DNA from: JACRBR01 sp964371355
Lineage (GTDB): Bacteria; Chloroflexota; Dehalococcoidia; DSTF01; JACRBR01
Reading direction: 5' to 3'
Length of the DNA: 64,000 nt
Assembly (NCBI GenBank): GCA_964371355.1
Contig: CAYJMG010000001.1
Span: 62,001-126,000 of the forward strand
Every line of letters begins with the position of its first letter. Positions within the stretch are counted from its first letter, which is position 1. The position numbers and the translations under genes were made by a program. The notes below the pieces were generated by a model. It did not search any database, was not told the origin of the DNA, and saw only the letters and a program-made list of their open reading frames with translations. This document shows positions 48,559 through 56,784 of this stretch, piece after piece.

Positions 48559-48574
48559 GGCCGGATCTCCGGCC
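48559..48574 (-). terminator. Hairpin after ispF
   Basis: GGCCGG-AGAT-CCGGCC, a perfect 6-bp stem with a tetraloop just after the ispF stop and before the leader peptide. No U tract, so a weak terminator or RNA processing site is possible. Confidence 0.4.
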
Positions 48575-48587
48575 AGCTCGTTATCGT

Positions 48588-49055
48588 CTACTCTAGCAAC
48601 ACCACGGCGAAGGCGGCAATGCCCTCACCACGGCCCGTAAAGCCCATCCCGTCCGTCGTCGTCGCCTTTACGCTGACCTGCGGCACGTCGATCGCCAGCG
48701 CCGCCGCGATCGCCTGCCGCATAGCCTGCACGTGCGCCGCAAGCCTCGGCTGTTCCGCCACCACCGTGCAGTCAATATTGACAACCGCGAAGCCGTGCGC
48801 TCGCACCACCTCGTAGGCGCGCCCTAGCAACTCCAGGCTGCTCGCCCCCGCCCACTGCTCGTCCGACGACGGAAACAACGCCCCGATGTCCCCCAGCGAC
48901 GCCGCACCCAGCAGCGCGTCGATGATCGCGTGGAGCAGCACGTCCGCGTCCGAATGGCCGGCGAGCCCGCGCCCGTACGCGACCTGCACACCGCCAAGCA
49001 TCAGCGGCCATCCATCGGCGAACGCGTGCGCGTCGAATCCGTGTCCGATTCGCAT
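48588..49055 (-). CDS. ispF: 2-C-methyl-D-erythritol 2,4-cyclodiphosphate synthase
   Basis: Makes the cyclodiphosphate intermediate of the MEP isoprenoid pathway. The 155-residue protein has all the signatures: RIGHGFDAHAF at 2-12 with the zinc ligands D8 and H10, LAGHSDADVLLHAIIDALLG at 31-50, GDIGALFPSSD near 55-65 and TTTDGMGFTGRGEGIAAFA near 132-150. ispD, often fused or adjacent, is absent; an NDUFA9-like gene occupies that place. TATCAT lies 6 nt before the ATG. Confidence 0.97.
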   Translation of the reverse strand: MRIGHGFDAHAFADGWPLMLGGVQVAYGRGLAGHSDADVLLHAIIDALLGAASLGDIGALFPSSDEQWAGASSLELLGRAYEVVRAHGFAVVNIDCTVVAEQPRLAAHVQAMRQAIAAALAIDVPQVSVKATTTDGMGFTGRGEGIAAFAVVLLE

Positions 49056-49061
49056 GTGGTG

Positions 49062-49067
49062 ATGATA
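49062..49067 (-). promoter_or_regulatory. -10 box of ispF
   Basis: TATCAT on the minus strand, 6 nt before the ATG at 49055; no Shine-Dalgarno sequence. Confidence 0.5.
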
Positions 49068-49080
49068 CCCGCCGAATACC

Positions 49081-49998
49081 TCAGCGGTAGTGCCGGGCGA
49101 CTTCCGATGCGTACCGCAGTCCGACCCGGTCCCGGTGCCGCTCCAGCCAGTCCGAGAGCCGCGTGTGCCCGGCCGATGGCGCGCCCGTCGTCAGCAGGCC
49201 CGCCCGCAGCCCACGGATCTCGTCCGCCGTCAACACCACGTCGTCCACGGCCAGCCCGATCGCGCGCGTTGCTAGCAGCGCCAGCATTGGAGGCAGGTGC
49301 ACGATCAGCGCGCGGCTCCCCACGGTCTTCGCCAGCAGCCGGACCCACGCGTCGAAACGAAACACCTCCGGCCCCACCGCATCGACCGTCACATTGTCGT
49401 CGCCTGCTGCCAGCTCGACCGCCAGGCGCGCCATATCGTCCACAAAGATGGGGCGCATGGGGTACGAGCCGTCGCCGGGCACACCGAAGGCCGGGAGGTG
49501 CCGCAGCACCCAGGCGATGTTGTTGATCAGGATGTCCTCGTCCCCGAACAGCACGGTCGGCCGCAGGATCGCCCACGACATCGCACAAGCGTGGATTGCG
49601 CGCTCCAGCTCCGCCTTCCCAGCGTAGTACGGCAGCTCCGGCGCACGGTCGGCATTCGCGATGCTGACATGCACGATGCGGCGCACGCCCGCCGCTTCGG
49701 CGGCCGCGATCAGCGCCTTCGTGTTCGCGACGGCCCGCCCGAACGTGCTCTCCCCGCGCTCGAACCGGATCCAGTACGTGTTGTACAGCACCGTCGCACC
49801 ACGCAGGCTCTCCCGCAGCGCGCCTGCGTCGTCGAACTGCAACGGCCGCACCTCGATGGCCGCTCCGAACTCGTTCGGACGCGCCGGATGTCCCGTTAGG
49901 GTCCGCACGCGCAGGCCCTCGGCCAACAGCCGCCTGGTGAGGTACTTCCCCGTGTAGCTGAACGCCCCCGTCACGGCGTGCAGGTCTGAGTCGGACAT
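49081..49998 (-). CDS. NDUFA9-like atypical SDR (NAD(P)-binding)
   Basis: A 305-residue Rossmann protein of the atypical SDR group close to complex I NDUFA9-like and NmrA-type proteins. AVTGAFSYTGKYLTRRLLAE at 9-28 binds the dinucleotide. VHVSIANADRAPELPYYAGKAELE near 112-135 is quoted in part as YYAGKAE, the Y-x-x-x-K pair. WAILRPTVLFGDEDILINNIAW follows near 142. The C terminus includes two hydrophobic stretches. It may be a redox or quinone-associated enzyme; no respiratory genes are adjacent. AATACT abuts the ATG. Confidence 0.8.
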   Translation of the reverse strand: MSDSDLHAVTGAFSYTGKYLTRRLLAEGLRVRTLTGHPARPNEFGAAIEVRPLQFDDAGALRESLRGATVLYNTYWIRFERGESTFGRAVANTKALIAAAEAAGVRRIVHVSIANADRAPELPYYAGKAELERAIHACAMSWAILRPTVLFGDEDILINNIAWVLRHLPAFGVPGDGSYPMRPIFVDDMARLAVELAAGDDNVTVDAVGPEVFRFDAWVRLLAKTVGSRALIVHLPPMLALLATRAIGLAVDDVVLTADEIRGLRAGLLTTGAPSAGHTRLSDWLERHRDRVGLRYASEVARHYR

Positions 49999-50159
49999 AG
50001 TATTCGCGCGATCCTCATGCTACTGGCCCTGACCGGAGTCGCTTCGAGCGTACCGCGCCGCCTCGCCGGGAACGTACATCAGGCGCCGCGACGTATGTCG
50101 CCTCTGCATCGGGCCAACCCGCGACGCTCGGGCGGCGAAACAGGTGCGCGCCCGTCCGC

Positions 50160-50165
50160 TATGAT
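50160..50165 (+). promoter_or_regulatory. -10 box of the LCP gene
   Basis: TATGAT, 8 nt before the ATG at 50174; no Shine-Dalgarno sequence. Confidence 0.45.
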
Positions 50166-50173
50166 CTAGCGTC

Positions 50174-51325
50174 ATGGAAGACTACGAAGCCTACGGGCAG
50201 CTTCGCGAGCGCCCGGTCCCGCCACAGGCCGGCCCGCCCCAGCGCGGCCACCCCCCAGCGCCCGGCCCGCAGGCGCCGCCCGGCCCTCGTCCCGGCGTCG
50301 CGGCGCCCGTTAGACCACGCCGGCGGTCGCACTGGGTCCGCAACGTCGCCCTGCTGGTCGTCGCCTATTTCGTGCTCGCCGTGGGCACCACCTTCCAGCC
50401 CCTCCCGGTGCCGTTCACATCCGCCCGAGTGGCTGTGCCCTTCCCGGGCGGCGCACCCCTCCTCTTCGGTCTGCCCGATCGGCCGTTCACGGTGCTCGTC
50501 ATCGGCCTTGACCGCCGCCCCGATGAAACTGGCGCCAGCCGCACCGATAGCGTCCTGCTCCTGCGGATCGACCCCAACAAGCACAGGGCGGCCTTCCTCA
50601 GCATTCCGCGCGATGCCATGATGTCGATCCCTGCCTCCGACGGCTCCTACTTTCAGGACCGCATCAACACCGCGTTCGTCTACAACTACTCCGCAGACGA
50701 TGCGGACGCCGCTCCCCGAGCCACGATGGCTACCATCGAGCACAATCTCGGCATAGGGGTCGACCACTACATCGTCTTCGACCAGCGTTCATCCGCCAGC
50801 CTCATCGACGCCCTCGGCGGCGTCACCGTCGACAATCCCGTCGCCTTCGGACAGGACAATTACTCGGACGATGACATCAACATCGTTCCCCAGTTCTTCC
50901 CGGAAGGCAAACAGCATCTCGACGGATACCAGGCCGTCGCGTACGGGAGGATCCGCGAAGGCTCATCCGACTTCGACCGCATCGAGCGGCAACAGCGCGT
51001 CGCCGCCGGTCTCATCTCCTCCGCCGCCTCTCCCGCGACCCTCCTTAAGCTGCGGAAGCTCTACAGCGCCTACAAGGACACAGTCGACACCGACATGTCG
51101 GCCCGCCAGACTGCGGGTGTCCTCTCCCTCCTGAAGCGCGTCGGCGACGGCAACATCAAGACCAGGTCCCTGGCCGACGCCGCCGTGTCCTGCGACTACT
51201 GCTCCGCCTCGATTCAGCTCCTCGACCCCGTCCGCACCCAGCTCATCATCACCGAGGCCTTCGCCGACGAAGCCGCCGGCATCCGCGCCGCTGAGCTCCT
51301 CGTCGCAGCGGGCGTCACGCCGTAA
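50174..51325 (+). CDS. LytR-CpsA-Psr (LCP) family cell-envelope phosphotransferase
   Basis: LCP proteins attach polymers such as teichoic acids or glycans to the cell wall from undecaprenyl carriers. The 383 residues comprise a proline-rich cytoplasmic tail (about 1-50), one membrane helix (WVRNVALLVVAYFVLAVGTT, 54-73) and an extracellular LCP domain. That domain has VIGLDRRPDETGASRTDSVL near 115, FLSIPRDAMMSIP near 145, INTAFVYN, LGGVTVDNPV near 217 and YGRIREGSSDFDRIERQQR near 258. The conserved Arg and Asp residues are present. It points to a decorated cell envelope. Confidence 0.93.
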   Translation: MEDYEAYGQLRERPVPPQAGPPQRGHPPAPGPQAPPGPRPGVAAPVRPRRRSHWVRNVALLVVAYFVLAVGTTFQPLPVPFTSARVAVPFPGGAPLLFGLPDRPFTVLVIGLDRRPDETGASRTDSVLLLRIDPNKHRAAFLSIPRDAMMSIPASDGSYFQDRINTAFVYNYSADDADAAPRATMATIEHNLGIGVDHYIVFDQRSSASLIDALGGVTVDNPVAFGQDNYSDDDINIVPQFFPEGKQHLDGYQAVAYGRIREGSSDFDRIERQQRVAAGLISSAASPATLLKLRKLYSAYKDTVDTDMSARQTAGVLSLLKRVGDGNIKTRSLADAAVSCDYCSASIQLLDPVRTQLIITEAFADEAAGIRAAELLVAAGVTP

Positions 51326-51511
51326 CATACGGGCGTGGCCGAGGGCATCTCCACCGACTTTCACATCCTCAGCTCTTGAAACCGTGTCGTCAGAAATGCG
51401 CGGCAGGTTCAGCGTTAGGCGAATCCCCCCAGCGTCGCCAGGGGATGCCGCGATGATCAGCGCCGAGTGACGTGTTCCAAGCGCATAATCATCCAAAGCT
51501 TTTCTCAATAA

Positions 51512-51970
51512 CTATCCACGCCGTATCCAGAAAATCGCGCCTATGATCACAAGCACCCCGCTCAAGCCGATGAGCCACCCCCACATGGTCTGCTCACCTG
51601 TCGAGGCGAGGGCCACGGTGATATATCCGGCGAGCATCAAGATGAGGCCGAACCCTACCATTACGGCGCAGCCGCATCCCCTGGCTTCGTTGTCATCACA
51701 CGTTACGCACTGGTAGTACGGGCCTCCCTCATATTTGTGTTTGAGTTTCAGGTGCCTCTGGCAAAACACACCGCTGCATGTCTGACATTTGTGATGGTAA
51801 TGGAGTCCGCATCCGGGATGGTCGCAGAGCTCGCCTGACTTGCCGCGTTCCCCTTCTGGTGTCGCCGCGTCCGCTAGGAACTCGCCGCAGAACCGACATT
51901 TGACTGCCGCCGCCTGAATGGTCTCCGCGCAATAGGGGCAGAGCCGCGTCGAAGCGGGGTCTCCTGTCAT
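51512..51970 (-). CDS. Zinc-ribbon and B-box-like membrane protein
   Basis: A 152-residue protein. An N-terminal zinc ribbon CPYCAETIQAAAVKCRFCGE occupies residues 11-30. A second cysteine/histidine cluster comes next (CDHPGCGLHYHHKCQTC near 49-65, then CQRHLK and CVTC), spaced like a B-box zinc finger. Two hydrophobic helices at the C terminus follow (about 100-122 and 127-148). I do not recognise an orthologous family. ATG 51970 is preferred because upstream codons lack conservation-like features. It converges with the LCP gene across a 186-bp gap in which nothing else was seen. Confidence 0.65.
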   Translation of the reverse strand: MTGDPASTRLCPYCAETIQAAAVKCRFCGEFLADAATPEGERGKSGELCDHPGCGLHYHHKCQTCSGVFCQRHLKLKHKYEGGPYYQCVTCDDNEARGCGCAVMVGFGLILMLAGYITVALASTGEQTMWGWLIGLSGVLVIIGAIFWIRRG

Positions 51971-52088
51971 GCCTGTTGACCTAACGGTTCGCAGGGCGGG
52001 TTGCGCCGTCCCCGAGCTTGTGTGGAGCCGACACGAATATCGCATGGATACTGGTGACTGTCAATCCAAAGGCGGTTCTCGCAGCGGG

Positions 52089-52832
52089 CTATTCGCGCTC
52101 GCCAGCGGCCTGCGCGATGAACGCCGCGAACAGCCGCCGCTGTAGTGGGTGGAACGCCGGCTTGTGCTCTTCCACGCGCTCCGGGTGCCACTGCACCCCC
52201 ACCACCCAGTGGTGCTGCGTGCTCTCCATGCCCTCCACCAGCTCCTCGCCGTGCCCATCGGCCGGGGTCGTCGCCGCGAATGCGATGGCACGCAAGCCCG
52301 GCGCCAGGTCCGCTCGCCGTACCGCCTGATGGTGCCGTGAATTGATCTCGAACGATGCCTGCCCGAACGCGGCCATCAGCCGCGAGTCGGCGGCCAGCGC
52401 CACCTCATGCCATCGGGACGGATACCCCTCCGTCCGGTAATCCGCGCGATGTTCACCGCTGTCGATGTGCTGCAACAGCGTCCCGCCAAACGCCACATTG
52501 AGGAGCTGATGCCCCCGGCAGATCGCCAGCACCGGAATGTCTCGTTCCAGGGCCGCAAGCAGGTACGACAGCTCCATGGCATCGCGGCCCGAATCGCACT
52601 CCTTCACCTTCGCATGCCGCGCCGCCCCGTACGCCGCCGGATCCACGTCGATCCCGCCCGTCAGCACCAGCCCGTCCAGGGTCGGCGCCACCTCCTGCAC
52701 CCGGTCGCGTGTCGATTCGTCGAGGTCCACCACCCCGCCACCGGCTTCCACCACTCGCGACCAGTACCGGTCCACGGCCTCCCCGGGGACATCCTCCCAC
52801 CGCGTCACGCCAATGCGGCATTCACTGCTCAT
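52089..52832 (-). CDS. Peptidase C26 / gamma-glutamyl-GABA hydrolase-like amidotransferase
   Basis: Class I glutamine amidotransferase-like hydrolase, PuuD type. The 247 residues include the ICRGHQLLNVAFGGTLLQHI nucleophile elbow (Cys near residue 112) and VQWHPERVE near 218-226 for the catalytic His and Glu. GLVLTGGIDVDPAAYG lies near 57 as in the C26 family. Known relatives cleave gamma-glutamyl-GABA or folate polyglutamates; the substrate here is not clear. A start at 52862 is possible, but 52832 fits the family N terminus (RIGVTRWEDVPGE) better. Confidence 0.86.
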   Translation of the reverse strand: MSSECRIGVTRWEDVPGEAVDRYWSRVVEAGGGVVDLDESTRDRVQEVAPTLDGLVLTGGIDVDPAAYGAARHAKVKECDSGRDAMELSYLLAALERDIPVLAICRGHQLLNVAFGGTLLQHIDSGEHRADYRTEGYPSRWHEVALAADSRLMAAFGQASFEINSRHHQAVRRADLAPGLRAIAFAATTPADGHGEELVEGMESTQHHWVVGVQWHPERVEEHKPAFHPLQRRLFAAFIAQAAGERE

Positions 52833-52944
52833 GCACCACCACTTCGTTCGTTGCACCGGCATCAGCGCTCAGGATCAAGGCAGTACCCCGGCCGCGCAAG
52901 CGATCCGGGGTACTCATAGTCCTGCTTCAAGCCCGTGACAGCAG

Positions 52945-53790
52945 CTACTCTTCGAACTCGTTGTCGTCGGTGTCCTCGGCCGCCGCCGCATCGAACAGGC
53001 TCGTTTCGCGCGGTTCTGTTTCGGTCTCGGCGTCGGCATCCAAGTCCTCGCCCCAGTCTTCCAGTTCGTCTGCGCTCTCTTCGTCGTCGTCGAGGTCCGA
53101 CCGTACCATCGACTCCTTCGTGTACGGCCGCACGACGTCGCCCGCCTTGCCGGCCGGAAACGACAACCGGCCCACGAGCGTTGGGTGCTGGAACGTCTCT
53201 TTGATGATGACGCGGACACGCTCGCCATCCAGGCCGGCCACCGCCGCCGCGTACTGGTTTCCGCCATCCATCAGCTTCGTCAGCCGGATCGCCAGCCTCG
53301 GCTCCACGTCGCTGATGTACTCCCCGGCCATCGTCTCCACCGTCAGCCGCGAGCCGATCACCTTCAGGCGCACCTCATCCCCCGCCGATAGCGTGGCCAG
53401 CAGCTTCAGGTTCGCCGGCTGCAGCCGCGTTACCCCTGTCTTGCCCATCTCCTCGATGAACAGGCTCGTATCGACCTGCTGGGCCTTGTCCGGCTCGGCT
53501 TTCGCCTTCGCGCTTGCCAGGCGCTCCAGATTCTTTCTTGCGATCGCATTGGAGGGCTCCAGTTCCAGCGTCTTCTGGTAAGCCTCCCGCGCCTCCTTGA
53601 TTTTGCCGGTCTCGCTCAGTGCTTTCGCCAGCCGGTTATACGCCGCCGCATCGTCCGGAAACGCCGCGATGATCTGGCGGTTCGTCGTGATGGCCTCTCC
53701 CCACCGGCTCTGCATCGCGAACTGAATCGCCTGCTCCGTGCGGGCACGCTTCATGCGCGATTTGTCTTCCGTCTGCGCTGGAAATGTCAT
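52945..53790 (-). CDS. TPR protein with acidic C-terminal tail
   Basis: A 281-residue cytoplasmic protein. Residues about 20-95 form two tetratricopeptide repeats (AIQFAMQSRWGEAITTNRQI, AAYNRLAKALSETGKIKEAR). A middle region of about 120 residues with VDTSLFIEEMGKTG and EVRLKVIGSRLTVET looks strand-rich and ends with GRLSFPAGKAGD. The last 50 residues are very acidic (SDLDDDEESADELEDWGEDL). The start at 53790 is preceded by GAGG. Protein or RNA binding is plausible, but no partner is evident. Confidence 0.72.
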   Translation of the reverse strand: MTFPAQTEDKSRMKRARTEQAIQFAMQSRWGEAITTNRQIIAAFPDDAAAYNRLAKALSETGKIKEAREAYQKTLELEPSNAIARKNLERLASAKAKAEPDKAQQVDTSLFIEEMGKTGVTRLQPANLKLLATLSAGDEVRLKVIGSRLTVETMAGEYISDVEPRLAIRLTKLMDGGNQYAAAVAGLDGERVRVIIKETFQHPTLVGRLSFPAGKAGDVVRPYTKESMVRSDLDDDEESADELEDWGEDLDADAETETEPRETSLFDAAAAEDTDDNEFEE

Positions 53791-53931
53791 GTGTCCTCTG
53801 GTTTCTTGGGTGCGAATGTCGGGTGATTGTAGATGCTGCCCGATCACATTTCAAGAGTCGTCCGCCGTCCGCTACGCCGCCGGATCATACGGCCCAAAGT
53901 TTGGTCACTCTTCCGTAACATTACGTATGGT

Positions 53932-54663
53932 ATGCCCCTCCCGATCCCTCGCCCGCACCGCCCGAAACCCCTATTCTTTCCACCAGTGGATCAACCCTCT
54001 TCAGACCTCGCAGAGATCGTCGTCGGGCGAACTGTATTTCTTGAATTTCAGGAGAACTGCTGGCTCGTCGCCCACGCGCGATCGAAGGAAGCAGTCTGTG
54101 TGGACCCCGGCGGCGACTCCGGACAGGTCCTCGACCTCGCCCGCCAGATGGGCCTGACCATAAAATACATCGCTACCTCGCATGGCCATATCGACCACAT
54201 CGCCGGCGTCGGTGCGCTCCGGCGCGCCACCGGCGCGTCCGTCCTCATGCATCGCGGGGACACCGAGATGATGCGTTATGCAAAGGAGATGGGCCTCCGC
54301 TTCGGCATGACCGTCGAAGACCCCGGCGACCCCGACGCACTCCTCGCCGACCTCGACGACATCGATGTCGGCGGCCTCAAGCTCAAAGTCCTGCACACAC
54401 CGGGCCACACGCCCGGCAGCATCTGCTTCTACGCCAACGGCGTGGTCTTCGCCGGCGATACGCTCTTCAACGGCTCCATCGGCCGCACTGACTTGCCCGG
54501 CGGCGACTACGACCAGGAGATGGCCAGCATCTGCGACCGCCTCCTCGCTCTCCCCGACGACACCATCGTCCTCCCCGGTCACATGGATCAGACCACCATC
54601 GGCCAGGAGCGCCAGCGCAACCCTTACGTGCGCATGGAACTCGCCCGTCGCGCCGGCGGCTGA
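53932..54663 (+). CDS. Metallo-beta-lactamase-fold hydrolase (glyoxalase II-like)
   Basis: A 243-residue MBL-fold hydrolase. Ligands are all present: SHGHIDH near residue 85-91 (HxHxDH), HTPGHTPGS near 156-164 (H) and FAGDTLFNGSIGRTD near 173-187 (D), followed by LPGHMDQTT near 214 (H). This is the pattern of hydroxyacylglutathione hydrolase-like and persulfide-dioxygenase-like proteins. ATG 53932 is chosen, but the first 25 residues are proline-rich and a later start is possible. Substrate unknown. Confidence 0.87.
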   Translation: MPLPIPRPHRPKPLFFPPVDQPSSDLAEIVVGRTVFLEFQENCWLVAHARSKEAVCVDPGGDSGQVLDLARQMGLTIKYIATSHGHIDHIAGVGALRRATGASVLMHRGDTEMMRYAKEMGLRFGMTVEDPGDPDALLADLDDIDVGGLKLKVLHTPGHTPGSICFYANGVVFAGDTLFNGSIGRTDLPGGDYDQEMASICDRLLALPDDTIVLPGHMDQTTIGQERQRNPYVRMELARRAGG

Positions 54664-55074
54664 CTACTCCGGGCGCGCGCCGTCGTCGTGCAATGCTGCC
54701 GGCTCGCCGGCTTCGCCGTCTCCACGATCGCCCTCGACCTCTTCCTTGAGGTTCGCAAGCCCCTGCACCACCACCATCTCCAGCGCATGCCGCCGCTGTC
54801 CCAGCGTCGCCAGTTGAAACAACACGTATTGCCACCCGTGCGGCACCAGGGTTGCTGTCACTTCCGTGAACTCGGGCTTCTCTTCCATCGTGTACGTCAG
54901 GTAGCACGGTACGCTGCCGATGGTCACGCGTAGCTGCAGCTTCCGGTCCCGCTCCCGTTCCAGCACGTCGAAGACATCGCCTTCGTGGGCGGAGGCCGCG
55001 GCGATGTCTCGCAGCAATGCGGCGTAGATGTCATTCGCCGGACCGTGGATCGCGAATGCCTTCTCGATCGCCAC
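54664..55074 (-). CDS. SRPBCC/START-like protein
   Basis: A 136-residue protein with a helix-grip pattern: VAIEKAFAIHGPANDIYAAL at the start, alternate strands in KLQLRVTIGSVPCYLTYTME and TEVTATLVPHGWQYVLFQLA, and a long C-terminal helix HALEMVVVQGLANLKEEVEG. This is how SRPBCC (START-like) ligand-binding domains look. The GTG at 55074 has GGAG 8 nt upstream. The stop lies right next to the stop of the convergent MBL-fold gene. Ligand and role unknown. Confidence 0.68.
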   Translation of the reverse strand: MAIEKAFAIHGPANDIYAALLRDIAAASAHEGDVFDVLERERDRKLQLRVTIGSVPCYLTYTMEEKPEFTEVTATLVPHGWQYVLFQLATLGQRRHALEMVVVQGLANLKEEVEGDRGDGEAGEPAALHDDGARPE

Positions 55075-55123
55075 GTGCGGTCTCCATTCAGATGCCGGGT
55101 AGCGTGCAACGCCGCGCTCCTTC

Positions 55124-55129
55124 CATAAT
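55124..55129 (+). promoter_or_regulatory. -10 box of the amino-acid-binding lipoprotein gene
   Basis: CATAAT about 47 nt upstream of the ATG at 55176, inside the start region of the divergent SRPBCC-type gene; no clear -35. Confidence 0.35.
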
Positions 55130-55175
55130 ACGCGGGAATACGCGGGCGCCCACGTCGTACGCCCGGAAGGGGAGC

Positions 55176-56384
55176 ATGCAACTACACCGTCTCGCGCTGG
55201 CCGCGCTTTTCCCGGTACTTCTGCTCGCCGCCTGCGATGGCGACGACACCGCGCCTGTCGAACCAACAGCGCAGCCGGCCCCCCTCGATCCGATCGCGAT
55301 CGCCTCCGGCGGCCGCATCCTCATCGGCGTCTCCGTTGCCCTCTCGGGCGATCAGGCCGTCGTAGGCCAGGATCTGGCGAACGCCGTCGACCTCGCCGTC
55401 CGCGACTTCGGCCGTCCGATTTCCGGGCACGAGATCGCCGTCCAGCCGGTGGACGACGGCTGCAACGACGCCGAGAAGGCCGTAGCGGCGGCCGGCAGCC
55501 TCGCCTCCACCGCGGGCGTCGTCGCCGTCATCGGTCCGATGTGTACCACCGGCGCCCAGGCCGCGAACGACGCGTATGAAGCCGCCGGCATCATCCATAT
55601 CACGCCGTCAGCGACGCGAAACGACCTGTCAGCCCAGGGCGAGCGCCTCTTCTTTCGCACTGCCTGGCGGGATGATGCTCAGGCGAAGACACAGGCGATC
55701 TATGCGCGCGATGCCCTCCTGGCCGACGATGTCACTGTGATCGATGACGGCGAGCCATACGGCAGGACCCTCGCCGACCGGTTTGTCGTCGAGTTCGAGG
55801 CCGCGGGAGGCCGCATTGCGTCTCGCGAGCGCATCACCCGCGGCACGACGGAGTTCGCCGCACTCGCAAGGCAGATCGCCTCTCAGGAGCCGGGCGCCGT
55901 CGTGTTCGAGGGGTTCGATCCGGAGGGCGCGCTCCTGCTCCGCGCCCTGCGGGCGGAAGAATTCGCCGGCGCCTTCGTCGGCCCCGACAGCCTCTTGAAT
56001 CTGCGCGACTTCACCACCGCGGCCGGAGACGCTGCCGAGGGCGCGAGTATCACCGGCGGTCCCATGCCCGACAGCTCGTTCACCGAGCGCTTCACGGCAG
56101 CCTACGGCCACGCCCCCGCGACCTCGTTCGTCCTGCAGGCCTACGACGCCGCCCGCCTTCTGCTGACGTCGATCGAGTCCGTGGCGCAGGAGGGCGAGGA
56201 TAGCGGGCTCGTGATCGATCCCATGGGTCTCGCAGGCGCGCTGCGCGCCCAGAGCTTCGCCGGCCTGACCGGCACGCTGCGGTTCAACGAGCAGGGTGAC
56301 CGCGCCGACGATACGCCGCGCGAGGCCGGGCTCGCCATCTACCGCGTGTCCGGCGGGGCGTTCGAGATCGTTGAAGGACCCTAG
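55176..56384 (+). CDS. Branched-chain amino-acid-type ABC substrate-binding lipoprotein
   Basis: Periplasmic-binding protein of the Leu/Ile/Val class (Peripla_BP_6). The 402-residue product has a signal peptide with lipobox cysteine C20 (LLLAAC). Then come GVSVALSGDQAVVGQDLANAVDLA near 51, the ligand-site region GVVAVIGPMCTTGAQAANDA near 111-130, and ADDVTVIDDGEPYGRTLADR near 187-206. AYGHAPATSFVLQAYDAARL is near 309-328. It has no transporter genes beside it, so it is an orphan receptor here; the ligand need not be an amino acid. GGAAGGGGAG precedes the ATG. Confidence 0.9.
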   Translation: MQLHRLALAALFPVLLLAACDGDDTAPVEPTAQPAPLDPIAIASGGRILIGVSVALSGDQAVVGQDLANAVDLAVRDFGRPISGHEIAVQPVDDGCNDAEKAVAAAGSLASTAGVVAVIGPMCTTGAQAANDAYEAAGIIHITPSATRNDLSAQGERLFFRTAWRDDAQAKTQAIYARDALLADDVTVIDDGEPYGRTLADRFVVEFEAAGGRIASRERITRGTTEFAALARQIASQEPGAVVFEGFDPEGALLLRALRAEEFAGAFVGPDSLLNLRDFTTAAGDAAEGASITGGPMPDSSFTERFTAAYGHAPATSFVLQAYDAARLLLTSIESVAQEGEDSGLVIDPMGLAGALRAQSFAGLTGTLRFNEQGDRADDTPREAGLAIYRVSGGAFEIVEGP

Positions 56385-56581
56385 GCCGCGCGGCGGGGGT
56401 GGATCCGCTCCAGCTCATCCAGCGCCTGCGACAGTGCCTCGTTCAGCAGCCGGATCGTCTCGTCCCGCTCGTCAACCGCCTGCCGAAGCGCCTCCAGGCG
56501 TCGCGCCGGAGCTGCCACCGGCCGGTTCTTGGTTGCGTCTTGCATACGGCGATTCTCTCCCCGGCGGTACCTCCGCGCCAT
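56381..56581 (-). CDS. Short basic, helical protein (tentative)
   Basis: A 66-residue frame with a basic N terminus (ARRYRRGENRRM) and a regular amphipathic helix LEALRQAVDERDETIRLLNE. AGGGGA precedes the ATG; an internal ATG at 56545 is an alternative. Its stop shares a CTAG with the stop of the convergent binding-lipoprotein gene. It reads like a small coiled-coil protein of unknown role, but a chance frame is not excluded. Confidence 0.5.
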   Translation of the reverse strand: MARRYRRGENRRMQDATKNRPVAAPARRLEALRQAVDERDETIRLLNEALSQALDELERIHPRRAA

Positions 56582-56739
56582 CAGAGAATCCCCTGATCCT
56601 CGACCCCTGATCCCGGGCCAGCGATCGCGCTCTCATAGCTGCATTACAGACACCTTACGGAGAGTTTGCCGTCCGCCGACTGCCCGGTAACCATGCTCGG
56701 CCTTATTGGCGCGATATTCCTTGCGGGACATCCGCAACC

Positions 56740-56761
56740 GCCCGCCCCCGCCGGGGCGGGC
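56740..56761 (+). promoter_or_regulatory. Hairpin upstream of the secreted repeat protein gene
   Basis: GCCCGCCCC, loop CGCC, GGGGCGGGC: perfect 9-bp stem ending about 23 nt before the ATG at 56785. It could be a 5'-leader structure or a terminator for upstream transcription. Confidence 0.45.
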
Positions 56762-56784
56762 ACAAGACATCTGAAAGGACTGCC

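Noticed and set aside
48399..48587. T-box riboswitch upstream of cysE-cysS
   Set aside because: Gram-positive cysE-cysS operons often carry one, but I find neither the conserved antiterminator bulge (AGGGTGG-ACCGCG type) nor a terminator with a U tract. The leader-peptide explanation fits better.
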